Made by a program: the position numbers and the translations under genes
Notes under the pieces: model-generated
What the model was told of the DNA's origin: nothing
What the model saw: only the letters and a program-made list of their open reading frames with translations
Databases searched by the model: none
Shown: positions 15,118 to 24,000 of the stretch, piece by piece
Layout: the number at the start of each line of letters is the position of its first letter
Numbering within the stretch: the stretch's first letter is position 1
Origin: UBA8752 sp965657965
Lineage (GTDB): Bacteria; Bacteroidota; Bacteroidia; Flavobacteriales_D; Sanyastnellaceae
NCBI GenBank assembly: GCA_965657965.1
Contig: CBFHQM010000001.1
Coordinates: 269,862 to 333,861 of the forward strand
Direction: 5' to 3'
Length of the DNA stretch: 64,000 nucleotides

Positions 15118-16872
15118 ATGCCGACTAAACGAATTGCCATGAAAGCCGAGATCAACCAACGCATTGCCGCGTTGCTGGAAAACCCGGAAATTGAGACTGT
15201 CCGTGTAGAAGTGCGCACAGCCTTTGAAGTCTACCGCGACGCGCGGGAAAAAGACGTTACCGTGCAACGGGAGGCGTTTGACAAAGAGGAACACGCTGCG
15301 CCCGAGCCCGGAGAAGAGCCCATCCGCTTTGAATACAAGCCGGATGAGGAAGACGGCAAGAACGACGAGATGTACCAGGCCTTTCGCGACAGGGAAAAGG
15401 CCTGGCGAGAAAAAGTGGCCGCCGAACAACGGGCCAACCTCGACAACAAGCAAGCCATTTTGGCCAAACTCAAGGAGTTGGTGGCCAATGAAGAACACAT
15501 TGGCAAGATGTTCGATGCGTTCAACACATTGACCGAAGAGTGGAATGCCGTTGGCAACGTTCCGGGAGACCAATACCGAGACATTCACGACACTTGGCAT
15601 CGCCTCCGCGACGAGTTCTTCTACAACGTCAACATATACAAGCAGCTTCAAGAAAATGACCTTCAAATCAATTTGAAGAAAAAAGAAGCCTTGATCGAAC
15701 AAGCCGCTCAACTCGAAAGCGTCACCGAGCTCAAAGAGAAAGAGATGTTGTCTCGGAGCTACATGAAGGCTTGGTTCGACATTGGCCCAAGTCCACGTGA
15801 GTCATACCAAGAATTGGCCGACACCTTTTTTGGACACACAAAAAAAGCCCTTGAAGCAGTCAAGGCCCATTACGATTCCATTCGCGAGGGGTTCCAAAAG
15901 CACCTCGAAGCCAAGCAGGCCATTGTAGAAGAGGTCCGTGCTTTGTTGGACGTAGAAATCACCAGTCCTTCGGATTGGGCGCCCCAAGCCGAAAAGGTGA
16001 AGGCCCTTCAAAAGAACTGGAAGCTGGTCGGATTTGCAGGCCGAAAAGACGATCAAGAAGTTTGGGAGCAATTCCGTGGGCTTTGCGATCTGTTCTTCCA
16101 AAAGCGCGACGCGGCCTTCTCCGATGTGCGGGCGGCCCAGCAAAAAGTCAAAGAGCGCAAGCAGGCCATCGCAGAAGAAGCGGCAAGCTTGTCGGACAGC
16201 CAAGACTGGAAGAACACGTCGGACAAGTTCATCGCCCTCCAAAAAGAATGGAAGGAGCTGGGCTCTGCGGGACCCCGAGACGAAAACAAGCTCTGGCGGA
16301 AATTCCGCGGGGCTTGTGATCAATTCTTTACCGCGCGAAAGGCGATTTATGCCGACCGCGACAAAGAGCACAAAGCCAACCAAGTGAAGAAAGAAGCCCT
16401 GATCAAAGAGGTAGAGGCCTTTGAGCTTTCAGGCAAGCACGGAGATGACCTGCAGTCCCTGAAGGCCTTCTCTCAGCGTTGGGCAGAAAGTGGCCATGTC
16501 CCGAAGCGTGTCTTTGAGCAAGTCGTGGACCGGTATCGTGCCGCCATGGACGTGAAATACGACGCCCTCGGTGCCAAGCGGAGTGAGCGTTCCGTGGAAG
16601 CGTACAAAAACCGCGTAGAATCCTTGGTGACTGGAGAAGGCGCCGAGCACATGGCGCGCAAAGAAGAGCGGATCATGCGCGACAAAATGGACCGCTTGCG
16701 CAAAAGGGTGGCCCAGTACGAAAACAACATGGGCATCTTCACCGGAAAAGGTGCGGCCTCCATTATGGCCGACCTCCAAAAGAAGATTGAGTCCGACAAA
16801 CGTGAAATGGACGAAATCCGCCGCAAGCTCAAAATGTTGCGCGAAGCACGCCAAGGGAATCAGGCAGACTGA
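15118..16872 (+). CDS. DUF349 repeat protein
   Basis: Cytoplasmic-looking protein of 584 residues without signal peptide or membrane segment, made almost wholly of charged helices. Five DUF349 units can be seen, each with a conserved Trp followed by Gly: EEWNAVG (about residue 142), KAWFDIG (219), KNWKLVG (301), KEWKELG (378) and QRWAESG (455), giving a period of 75-80 residues. The C-terminus ends in a long coiled coil (about 500-580). An ATG at 15139 (MKAEINQRI) is an alternative start. The function of DUF349 is not established. It is divergent from recX and overlaps the receiver gene tail to tail by 13 bases. Confidence 0.88.
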   Translation: MPTKRIAMKAEINQRIAALLENPEIETVRVEVRTAFEVYRDAREKDVTVQREAFDKEEHAAPEPGEEPIRFEYKPDEEDGKNDEMYQAFRDREKAWREKVAAEQRANLDNKQAILAKLKELVANEEHIGKMFDAFNTLTEEWNAVGNVPGDQYRDIHDTWHRLRDEFFYNVNIYKQLQENDLQINLKKKEALIEQAAQLESVTELKEKEMLSRSYMKAWFDIGPSPRESYQELADTFFGHTKKALEAVKAHYDSIREGFQKHLEAKQAIVEEVRALLDVEITSPSDWAPQAEKVKALQKNWKLVGFAGRKDDQEVWEQFRGLCDLFFQKRDAAFSDVRAAQQKVKERKQAIAEEAASLSDSQDWKNTSDKFIALQKEWKELGSAGPRDENKLWRKFRGACDQFFTARKAIYADRDKEHKANQVKKEALIKEVEAFELSGKHGDDLQSLKAFSQRWAESGHVPKRVFEQVVDRYRAAMDVKYDALGAKRSERSVEAYKNRVESLVTGEGAEHMARKEERIMRDKMDRLRKRVAQYENNMGIFTGKGAASIMADLQKKIESDKREMDEIRRKLKMLREARQGNQAD

Positions 16873-17252
16873 CCCAAGTGCTGTTTGTACATATTAAAGA
16901 CGCGTTGGGGCAAATCCAACCGGTCTGCCTGTTTGTCTAAAAAACCCAAGACATCGTATTCAGCCACCGCTTTTTTCAGCTCGCTCAAATCAAAACCTGA
17001 CAGAAAAATCACAGGGTGATCAAGATTGAGCGAACGAATCAGTTGAAGAAAGTCAACGCCGTCAATGGTGGGCATTACAGAGTCCAGCAGAATCAAATCC
17101 AAGGGTTGAGTGGTCAAGAAACTTACCGCTTCCACGACATCCGAGGTGGTTTCCGTATGGATTCCTTCGCGCAGAAATTGACATTGCGTCAAGGTGAGGG
17201 CCATCTCATCGTCATCGACGTAGAGAATGCGCATGAGAGATTCGTCGGGCAT
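16860..17252 (-). CDS. Orphan single-domain response regulator (receiver domain)
   Basis: Stand-alone receiver domain of 130 residues, with acidic pocket DDD at residues 13-15, phosphoacceptor Asp57 in LILLDSVMP, Thr/Ser switch in VIFLSGF and the conserved Lys in GFLDKQ. There is no DNA-binding or enzymatic output domain, so it is CheY/Spo0F-like, relaying phosphate or binding a partner protein. The start is placed at MPDESLMRILYV (17252); upstream in-frame ATG at 17297 and downstream ATG at 17234 are possible. No kinase gene is adjacent: its neighbours are the convergent DUF349 gene and a polysaccharide deacetylase. Confidence 0.85.
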   Translation of the reverse strand: MPDESLMRILYVDDDEMALTLTQCQFLREGIHTETTSDVVEAVSFLTTQPLDLILLDSVMPTIDGVDFLQLIRSLNLDHPVIFLSGFDLSELKKAVAEYDVLGFLDKQADRLDLPQRVFNMYKQHLGQSA

Positions 17253-17334
17253 GGGATCTACAAGATGAGTTTGTTTCGAAGACCAAATGGGGTGCAACCC
17301 ACCTCTTCCTCTTGTGGGAATCCTCCCTTGACGC

Positions 17335-17949
17335 TCAACATCTCATGGCCAGCGCTTCGCTACGCCAGTTCACACTTTCCAAATGACGAAGAATGCCCGG
17401 CAACAAAACCTGGAGTCGCGGCCCGGCCTTTTCACTGTCGTGCATGACGGCAATGGCCCCCGGCATGAGGTTACGGAGGGTCGCATGCAAACAGCTTTCC
17501 CCTGAACGGCGCCGGTCAAAGTCTCCGGTCAACAAGTTCCACATGACCACCTGCCCCCTTGCAGAGATCGCCTTGGCCTGCCGATGGGTAATGCGGCCAT
17601 AAGGTGGACGGAAAAGTCCAGATGACGTGAGCGTCTCGCACTCCATAAAACTCCTCAGGTAAGTGTAGTGCGGAGTGCTCCAACCCGACTCGTGACGCAT
17701 GGTGTGGTTTCCCCATGCATGACCTTCGTTTCGAATGCGGTCGAACAGCCCGGGATGCCGCTCGATATTTTCCCCAACACAAAAAAACGTGGCTTTTTGC
17801 CCCTTTTCGCCAAGTTGATCCAAAACAAAAGGCGTCCATTCCGGATGGGGCCCATCGTCAAAAGTCAAGTGGACGGCCTGTGCTTCCCCGGCCCATAGAA
17901 ATTGAGGGAACATGGGTGGAACAGCCGTGGGAATGCGCGTTCGATACAC
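17335..17949 (-). CDS. Polysaccharide deacetylase (NodB/CE4 family)
   Basis: Metal-dependent carbohydrate esterase 4 family protein of about 204 residues. Motif 1 is HLTFDDGPHP with the catalytic-base and metal Asp pair, motif 2 is GNHTMRHE (H-x3-H metal ligands), motif 3 is FRPPYGRIT, and motif 5 is VMHDS. The likely substrate is N-acetylated cell-envelope glycan such as peptidoglycan or exopolysaccharide. The start is uncertain: GTG 17949 begins VYRTRIP, resembling the short N-terminal segment of Bacteroidota relatives, and an ATG at 17911 is the shorter choice. Divergent from leuS. Confidence 0.85.
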   Translation of the reverse strand: MYRTRIPTAVPPMFPQFLWAGEAQAVHLTFDDGPHPEWTPFVLDQLGEKGQKATFFCVGENIERHPGLFDRIRNEGHAWGNHTMRHESGWSTPHYTYLRSFMECETLTSSGLFRPPYGRITHRQAKAISARGQVVMWNLLTGDFDRRRSGESCLHATLRNLMPGAIAVMHDSEKAGPRLQVLLPGILRHLESVNWRSEALAMRC

Positions 17950-18019
17950 GCAAGCAAGTTCGGTAAAGCGCGGGCAAAACCGCACAATCTTACTGCATTT
18001 ACACACCCCATTGCCGGGG

Positions 18020-18027
18020 TATCTTCG
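18020..18027 (+). promoter_or_regulatory. -7 promoter element before leuS
   Basis: TATCTTCG, identical to the element before ileS, 19 bases before the leuS ATG at 18047. One mismatch from TAnnTTTG; no clear -33 TTG. Confidence 0.5.
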
Positions 18028-18046
18028 CACCCTCATCGCGCGCGCA

Positions 18047-20854
18047 ATGGAATACGACTTCAAGGCCATTGAGGCCAAATGGCGGGACCGCTGGACAGCG
18101 GAAGAAACATTCACTGCCCAAGAGCGGGACGACAAGCCCAAATACTATGTCTTGGACATGTTTCCCTACCCAAGTGGAGCTGGCCTCCACGTGGGACACC
18201 CTTTGGGCTATATCGCATCCGATGTGATTGCCCGATATAAGCGGCAGCGCGGATTCAACGTTCTCCACCCTCAAGGCTACGATAGCTTTGGTCTCCCTGC
18301 CGAGCAGTATGCCATCCAAACCGGGCAGCACCCGGCAGTGACCACTGCAAAAAACGTGGCCCGCTACCGTGAACAGCTGGACTTGTTGGGATTCAGTTAT
18401 GATTGGAGCCGAGAGGTTCGAACCAGCGACCCCGACTATTACCGATGGACCCAGTGGATTTTCGGACGCCTATTCGAGCACGGCTACGACCGTGCCACCA
18501 ACAAGGCACAACCCATTGCCTCGCTCGTCGAACAATTTGAAAAGCAGGGCAACGTCGACTTGGACTGGGTGGTGGGAGACGACACCCTTGCCGAGGCTGG
18601 CCAATGCCATTTCGGAGCCCATTTTAACGGGGAATTCAGTGCAAAGGACTGGGACGGATTGAGCGCCCAAGGTCAGAGCGACGTACTCATGGCCTACCGC
18701 CTCGCCTACTTGGCCGACAGCGAGGTCAATTGGTGTCCTGCCTTGGGAACGGTATTGGCCAATGACGAAGTGATTGGAGGATTGAGCGAGCGCGGAGGCC
18801 ACCCTGTGGTGAGAAAAAAGATGCGTCAATGGATGATGCGCATCACCGCCTATGCCGACCGCCTATTGGAGAGCTTAAACACCATTGACTGGTCGGACAG
18901 CATCAAAGAGGTCCAGCGCAATTGGATTGGAAGATCTACGGGTGCGCAGTTGTGGTTCTCTGTAGAAGGCCACGAAGATCAAACCATCGAGGTCTTTTCC
19001 ACGCGTCCCGACACCCTTCATGGCGCCAGCTTTTTGGTTCTGGCCCCGGAGCACCCCTTGGTTTCCGAAATCACCACGGACGATCAACGCGCCGAAGTGG
19101 ATGCGTACCAAACTGAAACCGCATCGCGAACCGAACGCGAACGCATGGCGGGTGACCGCGGCGCAACGGGATGCTTCACAGGCGCCCACGCAAAGCACCC
19201 ATTGACAGGCAAGCTCATTCCCATTTGGATCGCAGACTATGTCTTGGCAGGCTATGGAACAGGCGCCGTCATGGCTGTGCCTGCTGGAGACCAGCGTGAC
19301 TGGGAGTTCGCGAAAGCCTTTGGACTGGAAATCCCGGCCATTTTTGAAGGGCACGACATTGCCTCTGGTGCAATGACAGACAAAGAAGCCGTGCTGTGCA
19401 ACAGCGGCGAATGGAACGGCATGTCCTGCCTTGCCGCATTGCCTCTGGCCATCGAGAGTCTCTCCAAGTCCGGATTGGCCACGCCCAAAGTCAACCACAG
19501 GTTGCGAGACGCGGTCTTCAGTCGCCAACGCTATTGGGGAGAGCCCTTTCCGATATGCTACGTCGATGACGTGCCTAAACTGATTGAGGGCCAAACGGTC
19601 TTGCTTCCCGAAGTCGACGCTTACCTGCCCACAGCATCCGGGGAGCCCCCCTTGGCCCGCGCTGAGCATTGGAATGTAGGTCAGGGCGACCGCATGGAAT
19701 ACAACACCATGCCCGGATGGGCTGGCTCGAGTTGGTACTTCCTCCGGTACATGGACCCGCACAACACAGAGGTGTTTTGTGACCGGGCCAAGAGTGACCA
19801 TTGGGGCCAAGTTGACCTCTACATCGGCGGTGCAGAACACGGCACAGGCCACTTATTGTACAGCCGTTTCTGGACCAAGTTTCTTTTTGACCTAGACCTC
19901 ATCGGTTTCGACGAGCCCTTCGCCAAAATGATCAACCAGGGGATGATCCTGGGACGCAGCAGTTTTGTCTACCGCAAGGAGGGGTCGAACACCTTTGTCA
20001 CGTTTGAGGAGCGCAAGGCACATCGCACGCAGCGGCTTCACGTGGACATCTCTCTTGTCAAGAATGACGTCTTGGACCTCGATGGATTCCGCGCTTGGCG
20101 CCCAGAATTTGCCAATGCAGAATTCGTACTCAACGAAAACGAGGAGTACCGCTGTGGCAGCGAGGTGGAGAAAATGTCCAAGTCGAAATTCAATGTCGAG
20201 AACCCCGACGACTTGGTCGAACGATATGGAGCGGACACCCTCCGATGTTATGAGATGTTCTTGGGACCCTTGGAGCAAGCCAAACCATGGGACACACAAG
20301 GCATCAGTGGTGTTCATGGGTTCCTGCGCAAGCTCAATCGCCTGTATCGCAATGCCGACGGTGAGATTTTGATCCATGACGGGACGCCATCCCCAGAAGC
20401 AGAACGCGCCTTACACAAAGTCATTAAGAAAGTCACCGAAGACCTAGAGCGACTGAGCTGGAATACCGTTGTGAGCGCTTTGATGATTGGCGTGAATGAA
20501 CTCACGGAAGCCAAAGCCCACGAAAGAAGCATTCTACAACCCTTGGCCGCTCTCGTGGCCCCATACGCCCCGCACATCGCGGAGGAGCTCTGGGAGATGT
20601 GCGGTGGTGATGGTCTCGCTGTCGATGCGCCGTGGCCAACTTGGTCGCCAGAAAAGCTCGTGGAATCAGAGGTCAATTACCCCGTTCAGTTCAACGGAAA
20701 GGTGCGTTTCCAATTCAGCACAGCTGCAGATGCCAGCCCTAAGGAAGTCGAGGCTGCAGTCTTGGCTGACGACAGAACCGTGCAACAGCTGCAAGGCAGA
20801 GCCCCGAAAAAAGTGATTGTGGTGCCCGGGCGCATCGTCAATATCGTCGGCTAG
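18047..20854 (+). CDS. leuS: Leucyl-tRNA synthetase
   Basis: Class Ia synthetase of 935 residues charging tRNA-Leu. The HIGH motif is HVGH at residues 48-51 within FPYPSGAGLHVGHPLGY, and the KMSKS loop is intact at 709-713 (KMSKSKFNV). The CP1 editing domain includes STRPDTLHGASF and GTGAVMAVPAGDQRDW, with the conserved editing-site Asp and Thr-rich region. A lineage-type insertion precedes KMSKS. The start is ATG 18047 (MEYDFKAIEAKWRDRW), matching the family N-terminus; the frame stays open upstream but without homology. It is divergent from the deacetylase gene. Confidence 0.97.
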   Translation: MEYDFKAIEAKWRDRWTAEETFTAQERDDKPKYYVLDMFPYPSGAGLHVGHPLGYIASDVIARYKRQRGFNVLHPQGYDSFGLPAEQYAIQTGQHPAVTTAKNVARYREQLDLLGFSYDWSREVRTSDPDYYRWTQWIFGRLFEHGYDRATNKAQPIASLVEQFEKQGNVDLDWVVGDDTLAEAGQCHFGAHFNGEFSAKDWDGLSAQGQSDVLMAYRLAYLADSEVNWCPALGTVLANDEVIGGLSERGGHPVVRKKMRQWMMRITAYADRLLESLNTIDWSDSIKEVQRNWIGRSTGAQLWFSVEGHEDQTIEVFSTRPDTLHGASFLVLAPEHPLVSEITTDDQRAEVDAYQTETASRTERERMAGDRGATGCFTGAHAKHPLTGKLIPIWIADYVLAGYGTGAVMAVPAGDQRDWEFAKAFGLEIPAIFEGHDIASGAMTDKEAVLCNSGEWNGMSCLAALPLAIESLSKSGLATPKVNHRLRDAVFSRQRYWGEPFPICYVDDVPKLIEGQTVLLPEVDAYLPTASGEPPLARAEHWNVGQGDRMEYNTMPGWAGSSWYFLRYMDPHNTEVFCDRAKSDHWGQVDLYIGGAEHGTGHLLYSRFWTKFLFDLDLIGFDEPFAKMINQGMILGRSSFVYRKEGSNTFVTFEERKAHRTQRLHVDISLVKNDVLDLDGFRAWRPEFANAEFVLNENEEYRCGSEVEKMSKSKFNVENPDDLVERYGADTLRCYEMFLGPLEQAKPWDTQGISGVHGFLRKLNRLYRNADGEILIHDGTPSPEAERALHKVIKKVTEDLERLSWNTVVSALMIGVNELTEAKAHERSILQPLAALVAPYAPHIAEELWEMCGGDGLAVDAPWPTWSPEKLVESEVNYPVQFNGKVRFQFSTAADASPKEVEAAVLADDRTVQQLQGRAPKKVIVVPGRIVNIVG

Positions 20855-20878
20855 TCAATACCCTCCTCAAAAATTGAA

Positions 20879-20902
20879 GGTGGCGCCCAAAAGGCACCAC
20901 CC
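20879..20902 (+). terminator. Hairpin after leuS
   Basis: GGTGGCGCC, loop CAAAA, GGCACCACC: a nine-pair stem with one mismatch, 25 bases after the leuS stop. No U-run follows, so it may stabilise the 3' end rather than terminate. The rest of the gap to 21027 is AT-rich leader for the next gene, with no other feature I can support. Confidence 0.4.
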
Positions 20903-21027
20903 ACCCCCGTATTTCATCGTCGAAACTCAATTTTTTGACGATAAACATTCGATAATTTGTATTTGGTCGATTAATTAGCGATATTCGTAGACGCTTTTTT
21001 GTAATTGAACCTGATATAATCCTGTCA

Positions 21028-24000
21028 ATGATTCCCTATCGCCTCTTCCTAGGCCTGCTTTTTACCAGCCTCTACTTGCCCATGTCGGCTCGTCCGATGA
21101 TGTCCTCCCCTGCTCCCGAGGGCTACGAAATTGAACTCGAAGTTGTCTCCGAAGACATCGGCCTCTTGGTCGGCGCACTCGGCATCACGGACATGACCGG
21201 ATACAGTTGTACTCGGTTGTATGTGACCATGAACAATGCAGACGACTTTATGTCGTCCGTTTCTGGAGACGGTCTCAACCCCACCTATGTCAACACCACA
21301 ACGGACTTTTACCACGCCGTGTTGGGTGCGGGAACGCCCAATGGAATCAACAGCTTGCTCTTCCCGGTCTATCCAGACCTCGCGTACGACACCTGGATTA
21401 CGATTGGCATCGACGGCGCCCCTAACGCCATGATGGGCGAAGGCAACGTCAGTACCGTGCAGTCCACGGACAACCCCTGGCTAACCAACTTCGACCCCGG
21501 CGGAGGTATGCCCGGCGGAGACTTGGCCATCGACGACTTGATCGGCGGTGCTTGGTACGCTTTGAACGGAGACTCCAATGGCATTGCGGGCGATGACCTT
21601 CGCGTGCTGATTGGTCAGTTCACCACCACAGGTGAAATCAGTGGGCAAGTCTATTGTCAAGTCTTCATTAACGGAGACGGATCCACGGAATTCCGCGACA
21701 CGTTCTTCTTTGGCGGCACCGAAATTGAAGGGTGTCTCGACTTGGATGCTTGCAACTACAATGCCGAGGCCACAAGCGCAAACAACGATTTGTGCGAGTA
21801 CCCACTCGACGTATGTGCTGAAGATTTTGTGGATTGCGACTGCAATTGCGTGAACGATGCCGACGCGGACAACGTTTGTGACGAGAATGAAATTCCAGGT
21901 TGCAGCGACTTGACAGCCTGCAACTACAGTGCATTAGCCACCGACGACGATGGCTCTTGTACCTATGCTGAAGACGGATACGACTGCGATGGTGGATGCT
22001 TAAATGACGCCGACCTCGACGGGATTTGCGATGCATTCGAGATTCCTGGATGTACAGAGGAGGCCGCTTGCAACTACAGCGAATTGGCAACAGACAATGA
22101 CAGCTCATGCGAATTCCTCTCGTGCGCCGGTTGCACCGACAATACAGCCTGCAACTACGACGACACGGCCACCATTGCCGATGGATCATGTGAATTCCCC
22201 GAAGCCGAATACGACTGCGCAGGCAACTGCCTTTCTGATGTCGACGAAGACGGCGTCTGCGACGCCCTTGAAATTGCAGGCTGCACCGACTTGGACGCTT
22301 GCAACTACAGCGCCGAAGCCACTGACAACGATGGGTCTTGTGCGTTCGCTGAGGACGGATATGACTGCGACGGCAACTGTCTTTCGGATGGCGATGACGA
22401 TGGCATTTGCGACGAGTTTGACCCTTGCGCCGACCCTGACCTCACCCCCATTGTTCTTCCCGTTGTGCCTTCGACCTACATCGCAGAGGTGTCCCTTAAC
22501 GGCCAGCCCGTGATTGGGATGACCGTGTTCGCTACGGCGAACGGAGAGACCGTGGGCGTGGACGAGGCCTTTGATTTTGAGGGCAATTCGTGGGTCAGCA
22601 TGACCCTCTATGTTACGGCTGGAGACGACGTAGAATTTCAATTGTTCGACGCTACTGAATGTGAGTTGTACGACTTGGACTTGACCATCACGGTCACAGA
22701 AGAAGGAGAAGAGCTCTCCACATTCGACAACCCGGGCAGCTTGCCCTTTTTGGGAGACGATGCCGTCTTGGGCTGCACCGATGAAACGGCTTGCAACTTC
22801 AATACAGAAGCCAATGTGGACGACGCGTCCTGCACATACCCAGACGCAGGGCTCGACTGCAACGGCAATTGCCTTGCTGACGCCGATTCAGACGGGATTT
22901 GCGACGAAGACGAGATCAACGGCTGTACCGATGTGGCGGCTTGCAACTATGACGTCACAGCCACAGACAACGACGGTTCTTGCGCATTCCCGCTCGACCT
23001 GTTTGGTTCTGAGTACGTGGATTGCGATGGAAACTGCATCACAGATGAAAACGAAAACGGCCTTTGTGACGAAGAGGAAGTGCTCGGCTGTACGGATGTC
23101 GAAGCGTGCAACTACAACATGGATGCCAATACGGATGACGCCTCTTGTACCTACCCCTTGGCCAGCTACCTCGACTGCGATGGGCTTTGTCTAAACGATG
23201 AAGACAACGATGGTCTTTGCGACGAAATCGAGGCGTGCTCGGATGCCGAGGCTTGCAACTACGACCCCTCGGCCATCGAAGTTGAAGCCGATTATTGCTT
23301 GATTATCGACACTGTTGCGGTCCATACAGCAGGAGACCTTGCTGGAATGACCACCTACAGGTACTATGTGAAATGTGCCAATGGCGCGGACTTCTTGAGT
23401 TCTGTGTCTGGCGACAGCACCAACCCTACCAGTGTAACCACCACCACCAGCTTCTTCCAAGATGCGATTGGCAGTGCGACTCCGAACGCCATTTCCCCTG
23501 TATTGTTCCCAGACTTTCCGAACCTGCAGTACGATTCATGGCTCACCATTGGTTTGGAGTCTGCACCAGACTTGTCTGCCGGTGAGGCGGTTGTGAGCAC
23601 CATTCAAATGGCAGAAAATCCTTGGATCAGTGATTTCGATCCCGGGCTAGGCAACCCAGGTGGCAACATCTCAATCAACGACCCCATTGGAGGAAGTTGG
23701 TTTGCCTTGAATGGCGATGCCAACGGCGTTGCAAGCAACCATGACAACAACCAAGTATTGATTGCTCAGCTGACCACAGACGGTGCGGTTGAAGGTAATT
23801 TTTATGTCCAGGTCTTCGAAAACGGAGACGGAAGCAATGACTTGCGCTTCAACTTCAACATTGGCGACGCGTGTGTGACTCCAGACGAAGATTGTGAATA
23901 CCCAGAGGACCTCTACGGAGCCGACAACCTTGACTGTGACGGAAATTGCTTGAGCGACACAGACTCCGATGGCGTTTGTGACGAAGACGAGGTCCTCGGA

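Noticed and set aside
15055..15711. Upstream extension of the recX frame to a 368-residue protein
   Set aside because: This part is antisense to the DUF349 gene and has no RecX homology; RecX begins near 15054.
21015..21020. TATAAT before the giant surface-protein gene
   Set aside because: It is only seven bases from the ATG, and the signal peptide fixes that start; it is more likely part of an AT-rich leader than a -10 element.
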